Of a DNA stretch of 34,954 nucleotides, positions 18,457-26,334 are shown piece by piece. Below the pieces are notes generated by a model. It searched no databases. It saw only the letters and a list, made by a program, of their open reading frames with translations, and was not told the origin of the DNA. The stretch is from Gemmatimonadota bacterium (GTDB lineage: Bacteria; Gemmatimonadota; Gemmatimonadetes; Longimicrobiales; Gaopeijiaceae), in the NCBI GenBank assembly GCA_022822325.1, contig JAJEBW010000002.1:1-34954 (forward strand), written 5' to 3'. The translations under genes and the position numbers were made by a program. How positions within the stretch are numbered: position 1 is the stretch's first letter; the number at the start of each line of letters is the position of its first letter.

Positions 18457-20094
18457 ATGACCACCACCCAATCCCCCGCCCCTCGCGCGGCCACCGCCTC
18501 CGGCCCCGCCGAACCAGCGCGGCATCGCGGCAGCGCACGCACCGCGCGAGTCCTCTCCGCTCTCGGCCTCGACGACCTCAACGCGGGCGGCTTCTGCGGC
18601 GAATGGATCGGCTCGGGCCCCGAACTCGAGGTGCACACCCCGATCGACGGTTCGCGCATCGCCACCGTGCGACAGGTCACCGAAGAGGAGTACGACCGCA
18701 TCGTCGCGCGCGCCCACGAGGCCTTCCTGAAATGGCGCAGGGTTCCGGCCCCGAAGCGCGGCGACGTCGTGCGTCTGATCGGCGACCGGCTGCGGCGGCA
18801 CAAGGCCGATCTGGGACGGCTGGTCACCCTTGAGATGGGCAAGATCGTTTCCGAGGGCGAGGGCGAGGTCCAGGAGATGATCGACATCTGCGACTTCGCG
18901 ACCGGCCTGTCGCGCCAGTTGTACGGTCTGTCGATGCACTCCGAGCGGCCCGATCACCGCATGTTCGAGCAGTGGCATCCGCTGGGCGTGGTCGGCGTCA
19001 TCAGCGCCTTCAACTTTCCGGTTGCGGTGTGGAGCTGGAATGCGGCAATTGCCGCGGTGTGCGGCGATGTGGTGCTCTGGAAGCCATCGAGCCAGACGCC
19101 GCTGACCGCGATCGCCTGCACAGGAATTGCATCGGAGGTCGCGCGCGAGAGTGGCTACGATCCGGCGATCTTTTCGCTTGTCGTGGGGCGCGGTTCCACG
19201 GTGGGCGACCGGCTGCTGCACGACCGCCGGATTCCGCTGGTTTCGGCGACGGGGAGCTGCCGCATGGGCTACCGAGTGGCCGAGGTTGTGGGAAGGCGGC
19301 TGGGAAGGACGATCCTGGAGCTCGGCGGCAACAACGCGATCATCGTGACGCCGCACGCCAACATGGAGCTTGTTCTGCCGGCGATCCTCTTTGGCGCGGT
19401 GGGCACGGCCGGGCAGCGTTGCACAAGCACGCGCCGGATCATTGTGCATGAATCGATTCGCGCGGAGCTGACGCGGCGGCTGGTGAGGGCCTACCGGGAT
19501 GTGAGGATCGGCGATCCCCTCGATCCGGCCACGCTGATGGGGCCGGTGGTGAACCGCCAGGCGGTGGCCGATCTCGAGAATGCCGCGCGGCGCGTCACCG
19601 AGGAGGGCGGCGAGGTTCTCTGCGGCGGCGAGCGGCCGGACGGCCCGGACTTCCCCGGCGGACACTGGGTGACGCCCTGCATCGCCAATGCGCGCAACGA
19701 CTTCGAGATCGTGCAGGAAGAGACCTTTGCGCCGATCCTCTACATCATCGGGTACGGCAGCGCCGATGCGACTCCTGCGCAGGCCGTCGATGAGATGGGC
19801 GAGGCGATGGCGCTGCACAACGGAGTTCCGCAGGGGTTGTCGTCGGCGATCTTCACCGATCATCTGCGCGAGGCGGAGCTCTTCCTCTCGCACCGGGGCA
19901 GCGACTGCGGCATCGCCAATGTGAATATCGGAACCAGCGGCGCGGAGATCGGCGGCGCCTTCGGCGGGGAGAAGGAGACCGGCGGTGGGCGCGAATCGGG
20001 GTCGGATGCGTGGAAGGCCTACATGCGGCGCCAGACGAACACCGTCAACTGGAGCCCGGAGCTGCCGCTGGCGCAGGGAGTGCGTTTCGGCTGA
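18457..20094 (+). CDS. Aldehyde dehydrogenase, ALDH7 (antiquitin) type
   Basis: The 545-residue enzyme oxidises an aldehyde to an acid with NAD(P)+. The general base is E288 in LELGGNNA and the nucleophile is C322 in GTAGQRCTSTRR; the NAD-site motif FNFP is at 186-189. The sequence around SRQLYGLSMHSERPDHRMFEQWHP, the GTSGAEIGGAFGGEKETGGGRESGSDAWK stretch near the C-terminus (here given in part: GGGRESGSDAWK) and ending RRQTNTVNW are typical of ALDH7/AmaB, which act on alpha-aminoadipate semialdehyde (piperideine-6-carboxylate) in lysine breakdown. A 40-residue Ala/Pro/Arg-rich N-terminal extension is not part of the fold, so translation may start later. The substrate is by family only. Confidence 0.92.
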   Translation: MTTTQSPAPRAATASGPAEPARHRGSARTARVLSALGLDDLNAGGFCGEWIGSGPELEVHTPIDGSRIATVRQVTEEEYDRIVARAHEAFLKWRRVPAPKRGDVVRLIGDRLRRHKADLGRLVTLEMGKIVSEGEGEVQEMIDICDFATGLSRQLYGLSMHSERPDHRMFEQWHPLGVVGVISAFNFPVAVWSWNAAIAAVCGDVVLWKPSSQTPLTAIACTGIASEVARESGYDPAIFSLVVGRGSTVGDRLLHDRRIPLVSATGSCRMGYRVAEVVGRRLGRTILELGGNNAIIVTPHANMELVLPAILFGAVGTAGQRCTSTRRIIVHESIRAELTRRLVRAYRDVRIGDPLDPATLMGPVVNRQAVADLENAARRVTEEGGEVLCGGERPDGPDFPGGHWVTPCIANARNDFEIVQEETFAPILYIIGYGSADATPAQAVDEMGEAMALHNGVPQGLSSAIFTDHLREAELFLSHRGSDCGIANVNIGTSGAEIGGAFGGEKETGGGRESGSDAWKAYMRRQTNTVNWSPELPLAQGVRFG

Positions 20095-20114
20095 CGGCGG
20101 GGGCGGGGCGACCC

Positions 20115-20822
20115 TCAGGCCGACCGTTCGTAGAGGACCGCGTCCATGACCTGGCCGGCCTCGAGGCCAAGATCGTCGGCAATCGCCTGTAGCTCTTCGC
20201 CCGAATCCACCCGAGAGACCAGGGCAGCGGTCGCAACCCCCGAATCCGCCACCGTGGGCTGACCAAAGGAAACATCCGGATCAATCGCCACCGCCCTGCT
20301 CGCTGGATTCCAGGGGACGAAGGGATGGAACCGGACCACGAAGCCCTCTCCGTCGCGGTCCACCCGGTCCAGACAGGCCGAAAGGGTATGGCGCATCGCC
20401 ATGCGGGTGGAGGGGGAAAGGGCGAGCCATTCGCCAAGACGGTCGACGACGATCTCGCGGCCCGGTCCGCGCAGCTCCCGGCGGAGAAGCAGCCGTTCGG
20501 CTTCGAGCGTCTCTTCGGCGTAGGCCAGGGCGCGACCGACGAGCGCCATCCGGTCCACCTCGCGGGCGTCGAATGCGCGCAGGAAGTGCGCCTCGACCAG
20601 GTTGTTGAAGGAGATCAGGCCGCTCCCGGCGGGCGCCCGAATCAGAGGCCGGGCGGGAGCGGTGGGTCGGCGGCGGCTGTGCGACCGGCCAATTACCCAA
20701 CGGCGCAACCGTCCGGTGGGGATGCCGAGGTGGCGCGCGGCGATGGTGAAGGTGTAGAGCGGGGCGTCGCGTGGGTCGGCGGGACCGCGCCGGTCGTGGG
20801 GATTGGAATGCATGGCGCTCAT
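20115..20822 (-). CDS. DUF433-domain protein with MerR-like N-terminus (antitoxin-like)
   Basis: The 235-residue product opens with a MerR/HTH-like segment (LYTFTIAARHLGIPTGRLRRWV, near residues 22-43), followed by an Arg-rich loop and LISFNNLVEAHFLRAF, as in VapB45-type proteins. The C-terminal 55 residues match DUF433: VSFGQPTVADSGVATAALV then ADDLGLEAGQVMDAVLYE. Proteins of this architecture are known as antitoxins of PIN-domain toxins, but no PIN gene is next to it. Instead it lies 38 bases downstream of a Fic gene on the same strand, suggesting a joint transcript. A role as transcription regulator or antitoxin is inference. Confidence 0.8.
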   Translation of the reverse strand: MSAMHSNPHDRRGPADPRDAPLYTFTIAARHLGIPTGRLRRWVIGRSHSRRRPTAPARPLIRAPAGSGLISFNNLVEAHFLRAFDAREVDRMALVGRALAYAEETLEAERLLLRRELRGPGREIVVDRLGEWLALSPSTRMAMRHTLSACLDRVDRDGEGFVVRFHPFVPWNPASRAVAIDPDVSFGQPTVADSGVATAALVSRVDSGEELQAIADDLGLEAGQVMDAVLYERSA

Positions 20823-20859
20823 CAGGGGTTGGTGGATCGGGATGGCGGGGTCGCGGACC

Positions 20860-22029
20860 TTACCCGGGCGGGTCCTCCGTCCCTTCCCGCAGGACCGCCA
20901 GATACCGTTCGTAGGTGAAGATCTTTCCTCGCTGACGGCCCGTGACCTCGCGCACGATGTCGCGTTGCTCGAGCAACCGGAGCACTGCGGCCACGGTCGG
21001 CGCGGACAGGTCCGTGCGTGACGCGAGGCCGGCGATGTTGCCGACGGGGCGTTCGACCAGGGACTGGTGCACTCGCAGCGCCGAACCCGCGCGCCGGCCC
21101 AGACGGCCGATTCGCGACCGGTCTTCCCGGATCGTATCGCTGGCCAACCGGGCCGTAGCGACAGCCGAATCCGCTACTTCGCGCACGCCATTCAGGAAGA
21201 ACCTCAGCCAGGCCTCCCAATCGCCGGTGCGCCGGGTGTCGTTCAGAAGCTGATAATAGACGCTGCGATTGCGCTTGAAGTACAGGCTGAGATACAGGAT
21301 CGGCTCCCGCAGCAGTCCGGCATCGCACAGCATGAGGGTGATCAGCAGCCGTCCCAGCCGCCCGTTCCCGTCAAGGAAGGGATGGATGGTTTCAAACTGA
21401 AGGTGCGCGAGTCCGGCCTTGATCAGCACGGGAAGTCCGTCGTCGGTGGCGTGAATGAACCGCTCGAGGTCGGCCATGCAGTCCTGGACAAGATGGTGCG
21501 GTGGCGGAACGAAGGCCGCGTTGCCGGGACGCGACCCGCCGATCCAGTTCTGCGACCGCCGAAACTTGCCCGGGGCCATGCCCTTTCCCCGGCCACTGGC
21601 CAGCAATTTGGCGTGCATCTCCCGCAGCAGGCGATTCGATATCGGGAAGTCGCCCCGTAGCCGCGCGACGCCGTGATGCAGGGCTGCCACAACGTTCGAC
21701 GTTTCGAGGACATCGGTGCGGTCGCCGCCGGGCACACCGCCCACCTCGTGGAGCATCAGGTCGGCGAGAGAGGACTGGGTGCCTTCAATCTGGGCGGACA
21801 GAAGGGCTTCCTTGCGCACGTAGCCGTACACGAAGATGGCCGGGTCGGGCAGCAGTTCGGAGACCGCATCCAGTCGTCCGAGCGCGGTCGTGGCCGCTTC
21901 GAGGGGAAGCCGGAGGCCCTCTCCGAAGTCGAGCTCCGGTGTCGGCGGGAGAGGCAAGGGCACGAAGGCGCGCACGGTTTCGCCGCCGCCGCTGGTCGCT
22001 TCGTAGCTGCCTGTCGATTCGCGTCGCAT
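20860..22029 (-). CDS. Fic family protein (AMPylator-like) with inhibitory motif
   Basis: Fic enzymes transfer AMP or related groups to hydroxyls on proteins. The catalytic motif is complete: HPFLDGNGRLGR, H216 to R227 counted from the ATG at 22029. The N-terminal part (Fic_N like) contains SAQIEGT (S78, E82, G83), matching the autoinhibitory (S/T)xxxE(G/N) helix of class II Fic proteins. The C-terminal 60 residues look like a winged helix (LASRTDLSAPTVAAVLRLLEQ, in part, then GRQRGKIFTYERYL). Length is 389 residues, ordinary for this class. The frame is open to 22248, but the added N-terminus is only the 81-bp repeat read as protein, so the ATG at 22029 is preferred despite a weak ribosome site. 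Confidence 0.9.
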   Translation of the reverse strand: MRRESTGSYEATSGGGETVRAFVPLPLPPTPELDFGEGLRLPLEAATTALGRLDAVSELLPDPAIFVYGYVRKEALLSAQIEGTQSSLADLMLHEVGGVPGGDRTDVLETSNVVAALHHGVARLRGDFPISNRLLREMHAKLLASGRGKGMAPGKFRRSQNWIGGSRPGNAAFVPPPHHLVQDCMADLERFIHATDDGLPVLIKAGLAHLQFETIHPFLDGNGRLGRLLITLMLCDAGLLREPILYLSLYFKRNRSVYYQLLNDTRRTGDWEAWLRFFLNGVREVADSAVATARLASDTIREDRSRIGRLGRRAGSALRVHQSLVERPVGNIAGLASRTDLSAPTVAAVLRLLEQRDIVREVTGRQRGKIFTYERYLAVLREGTEDPPG

Positions 22030-22535
22030 GGAGTTCGGGCCTTTGGGAGCCGGAGGATCGCGCCGCTGCGCGGAAGGGGTTCCAAGATGGCCTTGCCGAA
22101 GGAAAGATTCCAGAGGTTCGCTTTCCCTGGGTCGTCGCGCAGGAAAGAACTTTTCCTTACCGGCCATGGCGGGCGGGATAAGGAAAGATTGGGGCCGTTC
22201 GCTTTCCCTGGGTTGTCGCGCAGGAAAGAACTTTTCCTTACCGGCCATGGCGGGCGGGATAAGGAAAGGTTGGGGCCGTTCGCTTTCCGTGGCTCCCGGT
22301 GGTCCATCTTTGATGGGCGGTCAATTGGACGGGGTGCATTCTGACGATGCCGGGCTCTCCGGTCGGTTGCCTCCGGCCCCTGCGCGGGCCGGCCCGGATG
22401 GCGACCGTGCGACGAAGGTGCGCGCGCAACCCCCCAAGGTGTTCGGCCCCGCTTGTGCCCCCGATTTTCACTCAATAGGTTGACCGCAGTTTGACCGTCG
22501 ATGATCCCTTTCCCCACCGCACAGGACTCTCCGTC
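22030..22535. other. Intergenic region between divergent fic and Asp-box genes
   Basis: About 500 bases hold no credible gene. The left half contains the 81-bp repeat. The right half (22292-22535) is GC-rich unique sequence; near 22480-22500 there are two TTGACC hexamers eleven bases apart (TTGACCGCAGTTTGACCG), which could be -35 elements for the plus-strand Asp-box gene, but no convincing -10 partner follows. It should also hold the minus-strand fic promoter. Confidence 0.6.
22099..22291. repeat. 81-bp tandem repeat, about 2.4 copies, upstream of fic
   Basis: Full units span 22117-22197 and 22198-22278, with partial units on each side (from about 22099 and to about 22291). Copies differ by very few bases. 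Each unit contains GGAAAGAACTTTTCC, a near-palindrome, and GGAAAG...CTTTCC arms about 14 bases apart. The period is 27 codons, so the repeat is open in both directions and reads MAGKEKFFPAR on minus. Confidence 0.9.
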
Positions 22536-25500
22536 GTGACCCGATCTTCGCTCTGGCCCGCGCTCCGGGCCGCCTCCATGATCGCCGTTGGCCTGGCTCT
22601 CGTTCCGGCGCTCGCCGAATCCCGCACCGAATCTTCCGCACCGACGTCGGCCGCGCTCTTCGCTCCCGTCCCTCTCGCGGCGCAGCAGTCCGTCACCCTT
22701 GACCCCGACTTTCTCGCGGGCTACTCGTGGCGCAACCTGGGTCCCGACCGCGGCGGCCGCTCGATCGCGACCTCCGGCGTCGTGGGACGCCCCATGGAAG
22801 CCTACTTCGGCGCGACCGGGGGCGGCCTCTGGAAGACAATCGACGGCGGCGAGAACTGGTTCCCCGTCACCGACTTCCAGATCGGATCGGCCTCGGTGGG
22901 CGCGGTGGCGGTGGCCGAAACGGAGCCGGACCTCGTCTTCATCGGCACCGGCGAGACCTGCATCCGGGGCAACATCCTGCCGGGCGACGGGGTGTACCGC
23001 AGCCGCGATGCGGGGGCGACCTGGGAGCATGTGGGCTTCTCCGAGTCGCACGGCATCTCCACGATCCGCATCCACCCGACCGATCCAGCCATTGTCTATG
23101 TGGCGTCGTTCGGGAAATACGGGGTGCCCAGCGAGGAGCGGGGCGTCTTCCGCAGCACCGACGGGGGAGACACGTGGGAGCGAATCCTCTTCCGCGACGT
23201 GCGCACCGGCGCGATCGACATCGCGATCGACCGCAACAACCCCGACATCATCTACGCGGCGCTCTGGGAGGCCTTCCGCAAGGAGTACACGATGTCGTCG
23301 GGCGGGCCGGGCAGCGGGATGTTCAAATCGGTCGACGGCGGGGACACGTGGACCGAGATCACGCGCAACCCGGGGATGCCTGCGGAGGGCGTCGTCGGCA
23401 AGATCGGGCTGGCCGTCTCCACCGCGAACTCCAACCGCGTCTACGCCCTCTTCGAGCACGACGACGGGGGACTCTTCCGCAGCGACGACGGCGGCGACAC
23501 CTGGGAACTGATCAACGACGAGCGGCGGATCCGGCAGCGCGCGTTCTACTACACGCACGTCTACGCCGACCATCACGACGAGGACGTCGTCTATGTGCAG
23601 AACACCTCGTTCTTCCGCTCGACCGACGGCGGCGCCACCTACGAAGTCATCAACAACGGCACCCACGGCGACTTCCACGACTTCTGGATCGACCCCGACG
23701 ACCCCGCGCATGTCGTGGTCGCCAACGACGGCGGCGGTGCGGTCAGCTTCACGACCGGCAGCCAGTGGACCGACCAGGAGTTTTCCACCGCGCAGTTCTA
23801 CCACGGCGTGACGACGGCCCACATCCCCTGGCACATCTGCGGCTCGCAGCAGGACAACAGCACCCTCTGCCTGCCGTCCGACTGGAACGCCGCCCGCTTC
23901 GAGCAGGCGCTGGCCGACACCGCTGGCGACTCGGGCGCCCGCGCACCCGCCATCACCGAAGGCTCGATGGATGTGCACTACCGGGCGGGAGGCGGAGAGC
24001 CGGGCTACATCGCGCCCGATCCGAAGGACCTCGACGTCTTCTTCTCGGGCACCAACAACGGCCGCTACATCGACAGGTTCAACCGCCGTCTCGGCACCTC
24101 GCGCGAGGTCAACCCGTACCCCTGGTTCTACTCCGGCGAGCCCGCCATCGACATGGTCGAGCGCTGGCAGTGGACCTTTCCGATCATTTTCTCGCCCGTC
24201 GATCCGCAAATCCTGTACGCCTCGTCCAACCGGCTCTGGCGCACCACCGACGGCGGCACCAACTGGGAGGCGCTCAGCCCCGACCTGACCCGCGCCGACC
24301 CCATGACGCTCGGCCACTCCGGCGGCCCCATCACCGGCGACATGAACGGCCCCGAGGTCTACGCGACCATCTTCTCGGTCGGGCCGGGCAAGCGCGACGC
24401 AAACATCATCTGGACCGGATCGGACGACGGGCTTGTGCATGTCACCCGCGACGGCGGCGCCAACTGGGCCAATGTGACGCCCCCCGACATGCCCGACTTC
24501 GGACGCGTCAGCCTGATCGACGCCTCGGCCTTCGATTCCGGCAAGGCGTATGTGTCCGCGCGGCTGCCGCTGCTCGACGACTTCCGCCCGCACATCTGGA
24601 AGACGGACGACTTCGGCGAAAGCTGGACGCGCATTGTGGACGGGATCCGCGACGACGCCTATGTGAACTCCGTGCGCGAGGACCCCAACCGCGCCGGGCT
24701 GCTCTACGCCGGGACGAACCACGGGGTGTATGTGTCCTTCGACGACGGCGAAATGTGGCAGGAGCTGAATCCGGACCTTCCCGACATTCCGGTGACCGAC
24801 GTCATCCCCGAGCACGACGAGCTGGCGATGGCGAGCCATGGACGAGGATTCTGGGCGCTGGACAACATTGCGCCGCTGCGCCAGTTGCAGGCGGAGACGA
24901 CCGCGGAGGATCTCGTGTTGTTCAATCCCGCGCCCGCGTACCGGTCGGCCAACGGAGTGGTGCTGTCATGGTGGTTGGGGGAGGAGGAAGGAAGCTCGAC
25001 CACGGCCAAACTGGAAATCGCCGACGCCACCGGCCAGCTTGTGCGAACCTTCGAGCCTGCGGGAGATGAAGAGCGCGATCGCTGGTCGGGTCCGGCATTG
25101 CCATTGCGGAGCGGCCTCAACCGGTTGCGGTGGGATCTGCGGACGGACCCGGCGGCCACCTTCCCCGGAATGATCCTGTGGGGCGTGCGGACGATGGCGC
25201 CCGCGGTGCCGCCGGGGACCTACACGGTGCGCCTGACGGTGGGCGAGCGGACCGAGACGACCGAGGTGGAGGTGCGGCGGAATCCCTGGATCACCGACGT
25301 GACCGACGCCGACCTGGTCGCGCAATACGAGTTCGGGGTGCGGATCCGGGACCAGGTGGACCGTGCGAACCGCGCGGTGATCGAGATCCGGGAGCGCAAG
25401 GCGGAGCTGGACGAGCGGCTGGAGGGGATGGACGATGCGGAGGCGCGGGCGGAGGCGGAGCGGCTGCGGGCCCGGCTGGAGGAGATCGAGGGCGAGATCT

Positions 25501-26333
25501 ACCAGGTGCGCAACCGCTCGAACCAGGACCCGCTGAACTTCCCGATCAAGGTGAACAACCGGCTGGCGAACCTCCTGTCGATGTCGGAGCGGGGGGACGG
25601 GCGGCCAGGGAGCGGGATGTACGAGGTGTTCGAGATCATGGTGGAGCGGTTGGAGGGGCTGCTGGGGGAGTTGGAGGGGGTGGGGGGGGGGGTTGTGCCT
25701 ACCCCGTTTTCCTGGACGGTTGGGTTTTTGGATTTGATGGTGTCTGATATGGTTTCTTCTCTCCCCCCTCCAATGCTGGAGAGGGGCAACGAGCGACCCG
25801 AACGAAGCGAGCGGGCCGCAGAAGCCCGGAGAGCTTCGCCGCCTTGGCGCTACAGGCTAGTGTCAAGCCGCGTGGTTGAGTTTCTCGAGGTTCGCAGGCC
25901 ACGTGTAGCCGAGCGCCCGCGAGCCACTCGCGCAACGCTTCCAGTCCCGCTATTTCCGTCGTGCCCCGGCACCCAATCTGGGAAAGGCGGACGCATGCCA
26001 CCACCAGTCCTCTTGTGCACGTGGAGGCCCGCGCACCGTTCATTCACCACGTCCATTTTCGCGCCTCCTTGTAAAGCCGATGGATCCGTAGGCTCGAACT
26101 CACAGGCCAGCGACCTGGAACTACGACCAGCCCTCACGAGCTCGATGATCCCCCCCTTGTACTCGGGCAGAAACCGCCCTCGCCTGCTTCCCGCCATGAT
26201 ACACCTCCTTGGTTGCCAACAATGGAAAAGTGCCCGCCATAGTGGAGCAACTCCTTCTTGGAATCAGGCCGACCGCCGATGGAGGGCCGCAGTGGCCGAT
26301 CAATCGTCCACGATCAACACCGCGCACACTTGA
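22536..26333 (+). CDS. Secreted Asp-box (BNR, sortilin/VPS10-like) repeat protein, 3' end disturbed
   Basis: The product is a beta-propeller-type exported protein common in Gemmatimonadota and Bacteroidota, often annotated glycosyl hydrolase without proof. From the GTG at 22536 a signal peptide is seen (SMIAVGLALVPALA). At least eight Asp boxes follow: SRDAGATWEHV, STDGGDTWERI, SVDGGDTWTEI, SDDGGDTWELI, STDGGATYEVI, TTDGGTNWEAL, TRDGGANWANV and TDDFGESWTRI. The C-terminal part has a beta segment and a coiled coil (about residues 930-1000) and normally ends shortly after. Native-looking sequence stops near 25680. Beyond an 11-G tract at 25682-25692 the open frame continues to 26333 through insertion-sequence remains read antisense. 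The real protein is therefore about 1050 residues, or the end has been lost. Confidence 0.85.
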   Translation: MTRSSLWPALRAASMIAVGLALVPALAESRTESSAPTSAALFAPVPLAAQQSVTLDPDFLAGYSWRNLGPDRGGRSIATSGVVGRPMEAYFGATGGGLWKTIDGGENWFPVTDFQIGSASVGAVAVAETEPDLVFIGTGETCIRGNILPGDGVYRSRDAGATWEHVGFSESHGISTIRIHPTDPAIVYVASFGKYGVPSEERGVFRSTDGGDTWERILFRDVRTGAIDIAIDRNNPDIIYAALWEAFRKEYTMSSGGPGSGMFKSVDGGDTWTEITRNPGMPAEGVVGKIGLAVSTANSNRVYALFEHDDGGLFRSDDGGDTWELINDERRIRQRAFYYTHVYADHHDEDVVYVQNTSFFRSTDGGATYEVINNGTHGDFHDFWIDPDDPAHVVVANDGGGAVSFTTGSQWTDQEFSTAQFYHGVTTAHIPWHICGSQQDNSTLCLPSDWNAARFEQALADTAGDSGARAPAITEGSMDVHYRAGGGEPGYIAPDPKDLDVFFSGTNNGRYIDRFNRRLGTSREVNPYPWFYSGEPAIDMVERWQWTFPIIFSPVDPQILYASSNRLWRTTDGGTNWEALSPDLTRADPMTLGHSGGPITGDMNGPEVYATIFSVGPGKRDANIIWTGSDDGLVHVTRDGGANWANVTPPDMPDFGRVSLIDASAFDSGKAYVSARLPLLDDFRPHIWKTDDFGESWTRIVDGIRDDAYVNSVREDPNRAGLLYAGTNHGVYVSFDDGEMWQELNPDLPDIPVTDVIPEHDELAMASHGRGFWALDNIAPLRQLQAETTAEDLVLFNPAPAYRSANGVVLSWWLGEEEGSSTTAKLEIADATGQLVRTFEPAGDEERDRWSGPALPLRSGLNRLRWDLRTDPAATFPGMILWGVRTMAPAVPPGTYTVRLTVGERTETTEVEVRRNPWITDVTDADLVAQYEFGVRIRDQVDRANRAVIEIRERKAELDERLEGMDDAEARAEAERLRARLEEIEGEIYQVRNRSNQDPLNFPIKVNNRLANLLSMSERGDGRPGSGMYEVFEIMVERLEGLLGELEGVGGGVVPTPFSWTVGFLDLMVSDMVSSLPPPMLERGNERPERSERAAEARRASPPWRYRLVSSRVVEFLEVRRPRVAERPRATRATLPVPLFPSCPGTQSGKGGRMPPPVLLCTWRPAHRSFTTSIFAPPCKADGSVGSNSQASDLELRPALTSSMIPPLYSGRNRPRLLPAMIHLLGCQQWKSARHSGATPSWNQADRRWRAAVADQSSTINTAHT
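25748..25862. other. Noncoding junction with weak hairpin downstream of the Asp-box gene
   Basis: CTCCA-ATGC-TGGAG at 25768-25781 forms a stem that flanking CCCC/GGGG can extend with a bulge (about 25763-25786). No T-run follows on plus, so it is at best a weak terminator. GC-rich sequence with small inverted repeats (CGAAGCGAGCG) follows up to the insertion-sequence remains. Confidence 0.35.
25863..25922 (-). pseudogene. IS3-family transposase orfB, last residues
   Basis: In a third minus-strand frame the reading SRALGYTWPANLEKLNHAA then stop matches the common C-terminal end of IS3-type integrase proteins (..S.LGY.SP..FE......). Only about 20 codons remain. Together with the orfA start at 26197 it suggests one element that lost its middle. 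Confidence 0.6.
25918..26056 (-). pseudogene. IS110-family transposase, 5' fragment with frameshift
   Basis: The ATG at 26056 follows AAGGAGG. MDVVNERCAGLHVHKRT matches the RuvC-like start of IS110 transposases (usually CAGLDVHK; here the Asp of the DEDD site is His). A one-base shift then leads to VVACVRLSQIG and GLEALREWLAG in the next frame. The remaining nine-tenths of the gene is missing. Confidence 0.75.
26087..26197 (-). pseudogene. IS3-family transposase orfA, 5' fragment
   Basis: The minus-strand ATG at 26197 has an excellent AAGGAGGTG site five bases upstream. The reading MAGSRRGRFLPEYKGGIIEL then VRAGRSSRSLACEFEPT matches the start of IS3-type orfA helix-turn-helix proteins (RR.R..PEYKA..VEL.R.G.S...LA.EFEP.). 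After about 37 residues the similarity stops at a junction with the IS110-type fragment. Confidence 0.75.
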
Positions 26334-26334
26334 A

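Larger units (their letters stand above)
25863..26330 (-). mobile_element. Degraded IS3-family element with an embedded IS110-family fragment
   Basis: On the minus strand this block keeps the start of an IS3-type orfA at its right and the last residues of an IS3-type orfB at its left, with an IS110-type start between. It looks like an element reduced to its two ends. The right limit near 26330 is inferred from where the DruH-like coding sequence must start; terminal inverted repeats and target duplications could not be identified by eye. Confidence 0.65.

Noticed and set aside
22099..22291. CRISPR-like array
   Set aside because: The 81-bp units are directly joined with no variable spacers, and no cas gene is present.
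21756..24839. Minus-strand frame of about 1000 codons opposite the Asp-box gene
   Set aside because: Val/Gly/Asp/Arg-rich antisense of an Asp-box repeat gene; no start signal and no recognisable domain.
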